Shown here one piece after another: positions 30,630 through 42,260 of a DNA stretch of 64,000 nt (the stretch's first letter is position 1; every line of letters starts with the position of its first letter). Origin of the DNA: Uranotaenia lowii. Lineage: Eukaryota; Arthropoda; Insecta; Diptera; Culicidae. Under the pieces are notes generated by a model that saw only the letters and a program-made list of their open reading frames with translations, ran no database searches and was not told where the DNA came from. Where the stretch lies: NCBI RefSeq assembly GCF_029784155.1, contig NC_073693.1, forward strand, positions 187,385,802 to 187,449,801. Direction: 5' to 3'. Position numbers and translations under genes: made by a program.

Positions 30630-31010
30630 AATTGCTAAATTACCTGGATATATCCGGACTTGCCCGGATATTTGACACCAAATTTGAATAAAGTCAGGTC
30701 CGGTCTGATTGCCCAGATTTCGTTATTTTGCCCAAATTTATTCACTTTATTTGTGAAATGTAGCAAAAAACTTAAAAGTAGTTTTTACAATTTTTCATTT
30801 TTACGTTTAAAATGGAAATTTTTTTTGTAAAGTTTTATCCTGACTTATGTTTTGAATTTTAAATCAATTTAAAGAGTTTTCTTCTTGATTTTTACGGACC
30901 AAATATGCTCGGATATTGCCCGGATTTTGGCTTAAACATTTTGAAATCAAATTCCCGGATTTCTTCATATAATTGCCCAAATTTGTTTTTCCGGATCCAT
31001 AAAGCTCTAT
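30630..31010. mobile_element. Degenerate GCCCGG-type MITE
   Basis: Repeats the gcccggatat / tccggacttg / attgcccgga phrases seen in 8354-8841. Its ends are too decayed to define TIRs or a TSD. Family kinship only. Confidence 0.5.
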
Positions 31011-31662
31011 GAGTAATTCCAAAAATATGAAAATGGTTGGTTCCTGAAAGTTGGAATTTATGATAATCGTTTCATTTGTTTTCAGCAAACAGTCCAAATA
31101 GTTATTCAGCAGATGAAGTCAATTTGTTATGAAGATTACTCATTGCACGTAGCATATTCTTGTAGACTCTTAACGTTCGACCACTTTGTAAACCACGACT
31201 TGCTAATCTATATTTTCCTAACAGGCAAGTAGGAATATTTTTTATATCCCAAAGAAGACTTATTATTTCATCCAAGAACCACGTGCTTGTACCCTGTGCT
31301 GCAAACAGTAGAAGAAATAAAAAAAAAAACCCGCCAAATATTTCGCTTTCAGATTTTTTTATCATTAGCAGGCTTTGATTTTCTTTCCAGTACACATGAA
31401 CTCTGATGGTCGTTTCTAATGCCCAGCCCATGGTGATGGTTAAAACAACCCCGCCAAAGAAAACGAAAATCGGTTGACAAAATGGGTGCCATGACTTGTG
31501 GTTCGTGGGAATAAAAACGAAAGTTTTATTGGAGGGTCCCTTTTCTTAGGTGGGAGGGGCTCATAACTATTACTAAAACCTTACCCTGGTGCAACTACAT
31601 CTCTGTACCAAATTTCAGGCTGATCGGTTCAGCGGTGTTGATTTGTATAAGGTGCATACAAA

Positions 31663-31687
31663 CAAACAAACAAACAAACAAACAAAC
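31663..31687. repeat. (CAAA)n microsatellite
   Basis: About six tandem caaa units next to the 5' end of the minus-strand Helitron. It is the complement of the TTTG run in the plus-strand Helitron. Confidence 0.9.
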
Positions 31688-31825
31688 ATATAAAGTCCAA
31701 CTCATCTTTCTATATTAGATGAGTACTGAGAAGATATTAATTCCGTTTTTAAGAACGTTTTAAAAAATTTATGTTAAAATCTTTTTTCAACTTCGAAAAT
31801 CAGTATTTGAAAACATGAGAAGATA

Positions 31826-31953
31826 GGGGGGAGGGGGGGGGGGGTAATTATCAGCGTTACGTAATTTTCATAGGGGGGTACGTCGAAGCGCTACGATTTG
31901 TGACATACGGAGGGGAGGGGGTCAAAAAAGGGCATTTTTTGCGTTACGTAATT
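31826..31953. repeat. G-tract region with repeated gcgttacgtaattt
   Basis: A G6-A-G12 run (31826-31844) and later G4-G6 runs. The 14-mer gcgttacgtaattt occurs at about 31855 and 31940. This looks like a MITE relic and could form a G-quadruplex; ends not resolved. Confidence 0.5.
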
Positions 31954-31969
31954 TATGGATGCCGCCTAA

Positions 31970-32038
31970 GGGAATTTTTGGAAACGAGTGCGCCGACGAA
32001 CTCGCCAGAGCAGGATCGGGAAAGGAATAGTAAACAAC
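31970..32038 (+). pseudogene. Non-LTR RNase H scrap
   Basis: About 23 codons reading GIFGNECADELARAGSGKG, the last box of a retrotransposon RNase H (GNE.AD.LA). It is interrupted after this by the MITE at 32039-32483. Too short for clade assignment. Confidence 0.65.
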
Positions 32039-32483
32039 AAGAGATGCTAATGTGCCTGATATTTCAGGTATTGCCTGATTTTTCGAGGCTCTGGCTGACA
32101 ACCTGATAAGCCATTGAATTTGCCTGATTTTTGAAAATATGCCCGATTTTGCCTGATTTTTGCGAATGTGATGAAAAATGGTTGGTAAAGAACTGGATTA
32201 GGTACCATTACTGAAGTAAAAAGTGGAAATGTGGCTGAATCAAGCAATCGAAAGATTCCCTTGAATTCTTATTTAAAAAAGGGAATCTTTCGATTGCTTT
32301 GATTCAGTTGAATTATTGAACCAAGTAGGCTCACAACACATATTAGAAAGAAAATGAGGAGCGGTGACAAAAAAAGGTCATCACTAATAGCGAAATTTCC
32401 ATTACTTTATAGTAGCCTGATTATGCCTGATTTTTATTTACTCAGTTGCCTGATTTTTGAAAAAAAAAATGTTAGCAACCCTG
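32039..32483. mobile_element. hAT-type palindromic MITE
   Basis: Flanked by the 8-bp TSD taaacaac (32031-32038 and 32484-32491). The right terminus inverted is cagggttgctaac; the left aagagatgctaat agrees at about 7 of the first 10 positions. Both halves repeat (t)gcctgattttt phrases, and the centre is a 27-bp hairpin (32235-32261 with 32280-32307) around agattccctt. Related by its GGTTGC ends to 9667-9974. Confidence 0.8.
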
Positions 32484-32491
32484 TAAACAAC

Positions 32492-34599
32492 TCACATAAT
32501 TAGCTCACTAATAAGTAAGAGTAAAGGCTAAATTCGGAGTGTACGAAATTTGAAAAAAAAAACCCGTCTCAAAGATATGTTTTCTGATTAAATTATTATA
32601 TTAAGAATTTTGTTTACACTATGACTTGTTATATTTACATTAACAAGTCATCGTGTATATAAAAAATAATTAAAAATGTTAAATCAGAAGAATTGATCCA
32701 AACAACCTCAGTTTTCCAAAATGCGCAAAGCCATGGCCACCGAAATGGTACAGAAAAATGATCTCATTTTTCAGTCGTAGGTGTTGGTTGATAATATTCC
32801 CAGTTTACCTTGCAATCCGACACTGTAACAGAGCACGCCAACGACGAACGTTGAAAGCCAACCACGGCGAATGGCACAGCAGTAAAAGGCATTACTTTAC
32901 GAAACGAACGAGTCGCGGCATGTTTCAAGCTCAAACTAAAAATTTATAGAAATCTTAAAAATGAATAAACAGCTCTCTCCAGCCACCAACATCATACTAT
33001 TGGAATGGAAAGGGTACTTTTTACCCATTCAACTGCCCGGTTCTATTTATTCACCCCGAGCAAACATACGTTTTGTGGCCCCGGCCCAGCAGCCGTGTGA
33101 GGAAAATCGCAATAACTCGTCAGATTTACTTTCCACCTCCAGGTCATGACACGCCAGCCCGGTCGGAAAAGCTGTCAAGCACCACGCCCTCGAACCAGTT
33201 AACGAATGTTAGGAAAGACTCTTTTCGGCCACATTTAATGTCGTGACAGAAATCACAGAATATATACCCTTGGTGTTGGAACGTCACGACCTACCCCAAA
33301 AGATTCTATCCTTGCAGTTTATACGTTGGCTGGATAGCAAAGTGGTGTATCGTTGTGGCTTTCGGGATACTCGCCTTTCTTTTTTGCTATTTTCCTTTCT
33401 GACACTAGTGATGATGTGCAAGCGACTTTGCAATCATCCACTTCCCGGTCCTTGGCCTGGCAGTTGGATGGAGAAAAATGTGATGAACGCTAGGAACATA
33501 ACAATTTTCTTGGATGAGATATGTTGCTCCCATATATTGGTTAGCAAGTCTGCGTGGCAGTCAAGTATGGAAAAAACCTAATTTGTGTTTCCTTCCGTGT
33601 ATCAACTGAAGTAAGCTCGTGCATTGTGATTGTGTATTCAAATCCGTAACAAATTTATTAAAGGCGTCTCTTTGAAAGGTAAAGTTACCGTTTTTAAGAA
33701 AAGTTACCGTTTTTAAGAAATGCATTCACGGGCTGCCCTTTTCCCCTTTGGTATATTGACTAACCGAACCACAGGCAAGTTTTTGATTTTATTCGAAGTT
33801 CGAATGAAAACCCTCCCTAATCTCGGAACGTTTTATTTCTCCTGAAATCTGGAATGAAATTTTTACGGGAGCACAGGAACTCAAAAAATCGTTCTGTAGC
33901 ACGGGAGACCCTAAGCTGTCAACCGTTTTCTGTCTCGCTTTTTATTATCCACCCTGTTTCATCCTGTGTGTAAAGTCACGCGTATTTTTCTATTATACAT
34001 GGTTAATTTTGGAAGTAACAACGAAGATGTGGCTATAAGATTAGTCGTCCAGTTCAACTAGCAGAAGTTTTTCAAAGCCTAGCGAGAAGAACCGTTTGTC
34101 GCGGCACCGACGGAGTTTGAAGGTCGTGGAAATGGTCGAGCAGTATTCGTTATTGGATACCTATAAGGTCGCTTAAGCAAAATACTAATGTAACGTAAGT
34201 CATAATTTTATTAGGATCCATAACTGACTGATTGAATAACAACCATTTTAGATTGAATAACAATCTATCTTTTTTCAGGCACAATACCGGACAAAAAAAA
34301 ACACATCAGGACCAGCATAGTTTTTTAAACTTCGTCAGCGATAAGCGGGTTTATCGGTATCATCAGCTGCGAGGGCGAACCCAGTATTGATGCTTGCGTA
34401 TACAAACCGTTAATCCCTCACGACTTTCTAATCCTTCTGCTAATACGACAGAGTGATCTTACAATACCGGGTAAAAACAATTCTGAAAATCAAATTTTCT
34501 AACCAAACACGTGACAGTTACCGCGAGTAGCGGATTACAGGTTGTTGTTGTCCTGTATAAGCCATAGTTTCTGAGCATTCGAGCAAGAGCTCTTCCGGA
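32492..34599. other. Spacer without recognisable gene
   Basis: Open frames at 32758-32949, 32961-33149 and 33243-33581 have no recognisable domain. A short duplicated phrase, aaagttaccgtttttaagaa, occurs at 33681 and 33701. No terminal repeats recognised. Confidence 0.4.
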
Positions 34600-36343
34600 T
34601 TTCAGGAGAAATGGAGTGCCGCAACTTCCTAGTCGAAGAGGGAGAAAGAGCCGCCGCCAATGGAGATATCCGATTACTTTATAACATATCTCGCAGCCTT
34701 AGAGGTGCACCAACTAATGCAAGAACGCCGCTAAAAGACCGAGCAGGTCAGGTAATGACCGATCAAACAGATCAGCTCAAACGACGGGCTGAGCACAACT
34801 CTTCCGAGTCACGAATAGCGATAACCAACAGAACCCGCAGCTTGAAGCACCAACAGTAAGTCGCATTAATGGTGTCAACTCGGAAGCGCCCTCGCTGGCT
34901 GAAATAGAAGCGGCAATTAAAGACTTGAAATTCAACAAAGCGCCTGGAATCGATTGCATTCCAGCTGAGATGCTCAAAGCCGGCCCTGTCTTGTCAGCAC
35001 AAATGTTGCACCGTCTTTTCGCTGACATTTGGAATACTGCAACATTCCCGGCCGACTGGATGCAGGGTATCCTCGTAAAGGTCCCGAAGAAAGGAGACCT
35101 AACAGAGTGCGGTAACTGGCGAGGCCTAACGTTGATCTGTACAACCCTAAAAGTACTCTGCAAAGTGATTCTGAACTGGATCCAGGAGAAAGATTTCGAA
35201 AAAGTATTTGACTGACTGAACCACGAAAACATCTAGGCTGCTCTTAGACGACGAGGGGTCCCAGAGAAACTAGAGAAACTGACCGTGAGCGCTCACGATA
35301 GTGTTTTATTATATTTACTTGGCCAATCAACAAACTTTAAATTGTAAGAAACAGCAATTGTATTAGTGATAATTAAAAGGGTGTTGAAACAAATCTGAAC
35401 TTGTGATCATCTTCGGGGCATCGAACCACGACTTCCCGCTAGCTTCCGGGCAAAATAAGGCGAGTGTTGGCGAATTTTCTTTTGAAAATTTGGCGCTCAA
35501 GCCAACATTTTGGACAATGTTTATTTTTGTTTTTGACCCCTTTTTGCGCCACACCAAAACGTTACAAGTCTTGCACGACGGTGTCTTGTCCGAACTGCTG
35601 GAGTGAGACAAGGATGTATTTTATCACCGCTGCTTTTTCTCATCGTAATGGATGAGATCTTGACTGGATCGATTGGATGTAGACCAAACCAAGGATTTCC
35701 GTGGAATCCTTCGACAATGGAGCAGCCAAACGACCTTGTAGAGCAAACTCGAAGACCTCACCGAAAGTTCCAAGGCAGCAGGTCTCAAAACCAATGTAGG
35801 AAAGACCAAGTTGATGGAGATCAACACAGTAAATCCTTCCAATTTCGCGATAAATGGACAACAGGTTGAGAAAGTGAAGTGCTTCCAGTATCCTGGTAAC
35901 CAAATTTCGCCTGATGGTGGTACCAAGACATCGAAACTTGGCGCACATATGCAGTGACGACGTGAAAACTGCAAGTTTTTGTAAACCGCTGCCTGCGGAA
36001 TATCATCCGCGCTTGGTGGCCTGGCAACTGGATCTCAAATGAAGAACTATGTCGCCGGTGTCAATCAAGGGCGCTAGAAATCGAGATTCGGGAAGGTAAG
36101 TGGAGATGGATTGGGCTCCGCTGCGAAGAGACAGAAACGAGATTTGCAGATATCCGCCTGAATGGAATCCAGAGGGACGGCGAAGCAGAGGCAGACCCAG
36201 AAACTCGTGGCGGCGAAGCCTAGACGCCGAAATCCGAACTGTCGACGAAAATCTTGACTGGAAACAAGTGAAGACGCTGCTCCGGTCTTTTACCACGGCC
36301 CTATGCGCAGGAGAATCGACGCGGGACCATCAAGTAAGTAAGT
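34600..36343 (+). mobile_element. RTE-type non-LTR element, second copy, 5'-truncated and decayed
   Basis: Same family as 42009-48266. Reading left to right: LVEEGERAAANGDIRLLYN, FNKAPGIDCIPAEML, ILVKVPKKGDL, DFEKVFD then a stop (34611-35220), a replaced stretch (35280-35566), KVLHDGVLSE / RQGCILSPLLFLIVMDEILTG (35567-35670), then frameshifted thumb sequence. The C-terminal RGRPRNSWRRSLDAEIRTV block ends near 36300. The 3' tail reads aagtaagtaag at 36332-36342. It supplies the reverse-transcriptase N-terminal part that the other copy has lost. No TSD found. Confidence 0.85.
35280..35566. other. Unidentified replacement segment within the RTE copy
   Basis: Aligned to the other RTE copy, about 40 bp (around 47277-47318) is replaced here by about 287 bp of unrelated sequence starting accgtgagcgctcacgatag. 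There is a 12-bp palindrome gtgagcgctcac near its left edge. No inverted ends or TSD recognised; it may be a decayed MITE or filler DNA. Confidence 0.5.
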
Positions 36344-36365
36344 ACATGATGAAGATATGTTGCCA

Positions 36366-36823
36366 AGCGCCGATGTGGTCTAGTGGATAGGCTGGCGCGA
36401 GTCTGGTATTGGTACGCCAGGCGTACTGGGTTCGATTCCCGGTATCGGCAAGAAAAACTTTTGGGTTCGAATCCCATAAGCGGGCCGACAGGTAAGATGT
36501 GTTTCATTATATAACTGACTATATAATTGGAATGTTCAATCAGTTGCCAGCTGGCCAGGTATATACACGGATGCCGGAATACCTGTAAGTAAACTAGCCC
36601 ACCTGATTGATTCGTTCTTCCAAAATATACCTACATCAACACACGCAATACATTTACCACATAACAGTTCATACGAAGCCATGGGGTCCGGGTATGGTGG
36701 CGCGCTGCATTGGAGAGTTGTCGAACCTAATAATCTAAGGAATGTATGTGAACCCATACTTAGGCAGAAACTGCGGTGAATCCGTGCACCCATGGTGGAT
36801 TACCAACATACATACATACATAC
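36366..36823 (+). mobile_element. tRNA-derived SINE with (ATAC)n tail
   Basis: Inserted just after the RTE 3' tail and flanked by a perfect 22-bp duplication beginning acatgatgaagat (36344-36365 and 36824-36845). The head is tRNA-like: gccgatgtggtctagtggat (A box), then ctgggttcgattcccgg (B box/T arm), with a 7-bp acceptor-like pairing between gccgatg and tatcggc. A second B-box-like gggttcgaatccc follows at about 36467. The body includes ccatggggtccgggtatg, which recurs at 48333. The tail is acatacatacatacatac. Transcription by RNA polymerase III and LINE-mediated insertion are inferred from this class. Confidence 0.88.
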
Positions 36824-36845
36824 ACATGATGAAGATATGTTGCCA

Positions 36846-37617
36846 TCGAAGTAGCCGGGTTTCCTCCATTATCGCATTTAGCTTTTTATTTTTTATTATC
36901 TCCTATTCATCCTACATGCATGTACGAATTATTGAACAAACGTCAGTTTGGTGCTTGCAAATATAAACAAAATGTACACAATGATTTCCAATGTTTACGT
37001 GTTCAGTAATTGAAACACTGACTGTTCAATATTTGAATCATCGTGTTCCATTATTCGGGCAAAAACAATTTTGAATAAAAAGGCTTGATCGTTTTAAATC
37101 AGGTTTCCTCTAAAAAATCATATCGATTCGAAGCTTAAGCAAGCTTAAGCTACACTTTCAAAACTTCATCAAAAAACGTTTTGTTATTTTTTGTGCGCCG
37201 CAAATTCACTGAATCCTAAAGATGAACACCAGGATATATAGTGGTCTCACCCTACTTATAAAGTTTCTTTTCATTTGTTTTGAATTTTAAATAAAACACT
37301 TGTAAGAGCTGTCTGTGTTTTCTACATTCTGTCAGTTTTTCTCAAGATGTTTTATTCATTCTGCTAAATACAATTTCATTGCATTTCTAATCTTTATCAG
37401 TGTTTTCGCTTGCGCGCATTGCTTACTTTTACTCTTCTACATCACACGAAGAAGTAGAAACCGATTCATGCGGCACTTCGATGTAGTTTATTAAGGATGG
37501 TTGGATGAACGGTTTAATCATGAATCGAAAAATTTACGCATAATAGAAAACTTACCACCAGAGCAACCAAATTTTAAAATTTTTGTCCATTCGGCACATG
37601 TGTACTCACATGGCGAT
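36846..37617. other. Spacer without recognisable gene
   Basis: AT-rich; no supported ORF, RNA or repeat. Confidence 0.4.
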
Positions 37618-37984
37618 CAAACCATCCAACCTGCCCGGCTCGGCCAGGTTGCCCGGATTTCATAAAATATCACTTTATGCGCACTTTATTTCACTTATAC
37701 ACATCATACAAAAACTCAAACTGATTTATCATTCTTTTGCTTCCAAAACGATTATGATGAATGATTTTTACAAATGTGTTTCGTGGAACAAAAAATTTCC
37801 AAGGTATTTTTCATCTTCATATTGGTTGGATAGTTCCTGAGTTTTAATAAAATTTGCCAGCATTTTAAGTTCAAAATTATGAGATTATAAGCTCGAATTT
37901 GGCCAGGGTTTGAAATTAATAGCACGGATTAGCCCGGCCTGGTTACGAGCGAAAAAAATCTGGCAACCTATTTAATGTTAACAG
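37618..37984. mobile_element. GCCCGG-type MITE, left end decayed
   Basis: Starts with aacctgcccggctcggccag and ends gcccggcctgg...tctggcaaccta. The right end matches the terminal ggcaacct of the 8354-8841 MITE. No TSD is visible. Confidence 0.55.
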
Positions 37985-40153
37985 AAACGCCCGAACAAGT
38001 CATATGCACTGAATTGTGTTTACGTTCAGATTTATTTTGGGCAAGAGTGATGTACCATTAGAAAAAAGTTCTAAAAAGGGATTTGATCGATTTCCCTTCG
38101 AACGAGGCGCTAAAATTGGCTTACCTATAGGTACTGGGTACTTGATCTCTACAATGGTTTTTTGTTCGCTTCAACCGTTCGCCTCGAAATCGCCTCCTCA
38201 ATCCACGATGGTTTTGTCAAACTCGATAGCACTGGAGATTATTTGCATAGTTCGCGTTTCGTTTGCGCATACACTTGGTTAGCAAATATTTTCTCGGCGA
38301 ATTTCATGTTAGATTTGACTCGGTACACAGGGATTTTTTTTTTCTTTTCGGCGGAACCATTGTTCGAGAGTAGGTACATATCAGTATCACTAGTGCAAGA
38401 TATGATGCCAAATGCAATAGCATCGTCGTTTGCAGTTCTGGGCAAAAGTGTATCGCGAAATTTTGATGTTCAGTTGCAGCAGTATTTAACCTTGCGTCAT
38501 AAATTGAATTCATTACTCATTACTCATCATGAATGCTCGTGGCTCCAGAGAGCAGTGCGAGGCATGTTGATAAAGTTGAACGGTTGAACTTTTTCGAAGG
38601 CGACAATCAAAAGTACCAGCTGTAACGGCTTGTTTATGCTGTGTTGTGAGAAGCTGTACACTAATTAAGGAAAGAATAATTTTGTAAATTGTTTTGAAGG
38701 ACATAAAAACGAGTTTTTACTCTGCAGAAAAATGCAGAGTAAAAACTCGTCAGCTTCTCATTGATTAAAATTTATCTCACAAGATAAATATTGATTTAGT
38801 ATATTTATATTTATGATTTGTTGTGATAAAATTTAAAGCTGCTAACTGTTTGTTACATTCTGGAACGTGACTGTACTTAGTTCCAAAATCTTGAACGGCA
38901 GAACAGTGAATGAACCGTTTTGTCGTGGCTCTCTCGTACATTCAACGCGATGGATGCACATCATCACACGCAAAGCACAAGTTCGAGTAGTGGAATACTG
39001 GTAAACAGACTGCCGAGCCTGAACGCTAGATAGATTTTGTAGTGCGCTGTTTATATGCTGGCATATTTTCTCGAGCAGAAACACCAAGTCGAGTGATAGG
39101 TTGATGATGCCATGGCCCTAGGACAGCTCTTACTCTGACTTCTCTATCGTAGTTCTTTTAGAGAAAAAAAACAATCCTAAGTTTTGCGTTGGAAGTAATT
39201 CTAAATGAACTTTTCTCTACACAAATTTAAATGCACAGCTAATAATGTCTTATTTAAATTGAAGAAGTCATTTTCTTCCTGAATTTGAACTCTATTTATG
39301 ATTAAAGTTTATTATTCGGAACTCCACGCTTAAGAGCAAGGCTAAGCGAAAACGTGCGTCTTAGTCGGTTTCGCATTCAATCATAAAATTACTCATACGT
39401 CAACACTACTAATGTGGGAACGATTTTTCCTCACGTACGGGATGTCGATTTTCAGCTCCAATGATGATGAAACGATGATATTCATCCTGGTTAAGAAACA
39501 GAACAGAATGCTAAGGCACTTATGTGCAATTGTTATAATCCGATTCCGTCCGGGATGGGATTCGTTCTCGGAATAACTAGGAAAGCCAGTCAAATATGTG
39601 AAGCCAACGAACGGAAGGACGAGCGATCAGGCGTACTGCAGCAGCTTTTGTCGAGCGAAGAAAACACCCGCATGCCGTAATGTTGGTAAACAACAATGGC
39701 AGCAGCCATACGGAAGGATTAGAACTTTCACCTGACCGCGTTTGAAAAGTGAATTACTCGATTTCAGTAATGATAAGTTGCCTGTCACTTTGTTAGGTAG
39801 TATTAGATCATTGCTGTTTGTTATTTATCTTGCAAAGGTTGAAGAATGATGTACCATGGTTGTCAAAAATGTTCTACGGTTGAGCGATTTTAGCTTTTCT
39901 TTTGGACCTTGAGAGATTACTATAGAAAGTTATTTCACTTTTGAAGGATTGATCTTGAAGTTAACATTGTTTAGCTTACTTGAGCTCTTTTTGAGCCTGG
40001 CGTTTTAACCAGAATTATGTGATTTGCTGTTATTCATCCACATCAATAATTTTGTGAAAGGAAAATCTGAATTTTCAGTATTCCTTCATAAGTGCTCTTT
40101 TACATTATATTCTAATAGTAGCAGTTTCACGGTTTGCCTAAAAATCAATGACA
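37985..40153. other. Spacer without recognisable gene
   Basis: Frames at 38016-38282, 38162-38587 and 38842-39087 are unremarkable. The one structured feature is the hairpin at 38709-38750. Confidence 0.4.
38709..38750. repeat. Perfect 18-bp hairpin with 6-nt loop
   Basis: acgagtttttactctgca, loop gaaaaa, then the exact reverse complement. A short perfect palindrome in an otherwise unstructured spacer. No T-run or gene next to it. Confidence 0.9.
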
Positions 40154-40600
40154 TACCGTCAACAGGGGCAGGGTTTGCAACACTTTTCAACTTTAATGGC
40201 TTTTGAGTACTTTATATCCACAGATAATCATACCGCTTAAGTATCAAAAATTGTCGTCGTCAGAAAAATTATTGGTTTCACCAGTTATTTTTTATTCTAC
40301 AATAACATGCGATTTTCACTCTACTAAGGGGTAAGTAGCAACAAACTTTGTTTTGAATGAATAATCAAGTGAAAACGTTTGAAAATTTTCCGTTTTGAAT
40401 ATATTTGTAATGTCAATACGCATTAAGCAAAAACATAAGGGTACTGCATACATTTAGGAGTAAAAAATACTTCATAAAATTTTACTAGCTGAAATCATAG
40501 AAATTATTGTTTAATGGATGAAATTTTTAAATTAACAAACGCGCATTAACAAATACGCATATGGGGGTTATAAGAAATATGAGCAATTGAATCCAGATAG
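40154..40600. mobile_element. TACCGTC-type MITE fragment
   Basis: The left end ta-ccgtcaacaggggcaggg resembles the TACCGTAA termini elsewhere. It contains the family landmark actgcatacatttaggag at about 40447. The right terminus is not found. Non-coding. Confidence 0.45.
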
Positions 40601-40610
40601 CAAGTTCCAG

Positions 40611-40663
40611 GTCACGGGTCGACAAAAGAGGTCGTCTATATCAACTGTTCACTGACGATATTA
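40611..40663. repeat. Fragment of a Helitron tandem unit
   Basis: aggtcacgggtcgacaaaagaggtcgtctatatcaactgttcactg matches the repeat unit of the Helitron at 61849-63144 (compare the ggtcgacaaaagggatcg stretch at about 62755). A second scrap, aaaagaggtcgtccatat, lies at about 41655. Confidence 0.6.
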
Positions 40664-40665
40664 TA

Positions 40666-41640
40666 CACTGCCGGCCAAAAGCTTGGGATCCCCCTTCAAA
40701 AACATGAAAATTTTGATCGGCCATATCTCAGCCGTCTTATGACATATTGCAATTCTTTTGATCTCATTCAAGAGATCGTGAGCAAAACCTTCTTTTTATG
40801 TTTTTGACAAAATTTTAATGTTGAGTTTATATTATATGACTCAGATTTAGCTTAAAGTTGCGACACTCAAAATTTGCTCTTAAAATTAAAACCTCATCTC
40901 TCTGGGTGGGGTGGGCAAAATTTCAAAATTCTAATTGCATTCGAATCCTTTTTTTCATACTTATCAAAAAAAAAATACTTATCAAATATCTATAAAAAAG
41001 AAAAAAAAACTTATCAAAACACATTTGTTTAATTTTGTGCAAAATTTGCAATGTACTTAAAAAAATAAAAAAGCTATTTAAGTTATCGTCCAAAAGTTTG
41101 GGATCACCCCGCAGTACGGTGTAACGGCCAAAAGTTAGGGATCATTCTTCAAAAACATGCATTTTTATTTCACGCATATCTCTGTTATCAAACAACGTAT
41201 TGTTTATCTGGTAAGCTGATGTGGAAGCCAATGAGTTGAATTTGCTTTATTGATATTTAGTTGAAATATTTTTGATAAAAATTTTGAAATTTGGATAACC
41301 CTACCCAGAGATGATCGGGTTTGAATTTTAAGATCGGTTTTTGAAAAATGTCCCAACTTTAAGATAAAATTAAGTCATATAAATTCAATATTAACATTTT
41401 GTCAAATACATAAAAAGAAGGTTTTGCTCGGGATCTCTTGAACGAGATCAAAAGAATTGCAATATGTCATAAGACGGCTGAGATATGACCGATTAAAATT
41501 TTCATGTTTTTTAAGGGGGTGCATTTTTATTTCACACATATCTCTGTTATCAAACAACGTATTGTTTATCTGGTAAGCTGATTTGGAAGCCAATAAGTTG
41601 AACTTGCGATGTTTGAACTTGCTATATTTGAACTTGCTAT
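40666..41640. mobile_element. Composite foldback MITE with Tc1-like end
   Basis: The left end cactgccggccaaaagcttg is preceded by TA (40664-40665). An arm of about 200 bp (about 40690-40890) recurs inverted at about 41290-41515, including gccgtcttatgacatattgc. A second terminus-like phrase, aacggccaaaagttaggg, is at 41125. A block of about 85 bp starting gcatttttatttcac is directly duplicated at 41158 and 41518. This looks like two related MITE copies merged by insertion or rearrangement; the right terminus is missing. Non-coding. Confidence 0.7.
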
Positions 41641-42203
41641 AAACTAGAACGGTAAAAGAGGTCGTCCATATAAAAGTTCAGTGTTTTGTGCAATAATTTT
41701 GTGGGAGGCAGTCATTGACACTTGCTATCCAATTTTAGTGTGAAGGTGAAGCAGTACAAATAGTACATGTTTTTGTCATAATGTCGTGATTTTGCAACCG
41801 ATCGAGGAGAAAACACTCTTTCATAAATTTTATCAAAAAGTCAATCAACCTCTTCATTTGAATTTCAAGTTGAAGGACAAGAAAAAGTGGTGACTTCAAA
41901 CACAGTTGATATTTTTACCCAATATTGTCGAAAAAAGGCATTAGATTCAATATTCTAAACTTATCTTAACGTATTAATCACGTATTTAAGAAAGTCAACA
42001 TATTACATGGCTGGTAAATGGTGGATAATGTGCAACACGAGACCCGATAGTGGTCATATCGCCTCTTATTCACAACTCCTATCTCTACCTCCCCGTGGTA
42101 CCGGCTTGGATGCGAGTGGCCTAAGCGGAGATCGGGTACCCAACCCCGGTGGATGCTTTGGTCGCATGCAGACTGAGAAGGTGTCCGCACGCATCTGTTC
42201 CCC

Positions 42204-42260
42204 AGGTCAGGGGCGGCGTGCAACATCAACCGAGCGTCAGTTCTCCAGGTCAGGGGCGGT
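42204..42260 (+). repeat. Duplicated 15-mer in the RTE 5' UTR
   Basis: ccaggtcaggggcgg occurs at 42203 and 42245, 42 bp apart, just before the Transib-like insertion. It may be a remnant of tandem 5'-UTR monomers. Confidence 0.6.

Larger units (their letters stand above)
29311..31719 (-). mobile_element. Non-autonomous Helitron (minus strand)
   Basis: On the minus strand the element starts TCTAATATAGAAAGATGAG after an A (31720), has a TTTG microsatellite near the 5' end followed by a CTGAAATTTGG phrase, and ends with a hairpin cccgagcaaggccggg 11 nt before terminal CTAG, followed by T (29310). TC...CTAG ends, the subterminal 3' hairpin and A/T insertion without a TSD are Helitron features. 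The plus-strand copy at 61849-63144 has the same 5' architecture. No Rep/helicase frame. The interior contains unrelated passengers, including a GCCCGG-type MITE relic at about 30630-31010. Confidence 0.75.

Noticed and set aside
33243..33581. 112-aa plus-strand ORF
   Set aside because: No recognisable motif, unusual composition and no supporting context; not called as a gene.
36366..36450. Functional tRNA gene
   Set aside because: A/B boxes and acceptor pairing are present, but the anticodon arm does not fold canonically, and the segment is the head of a 458-bp SINE with TSD and tail.
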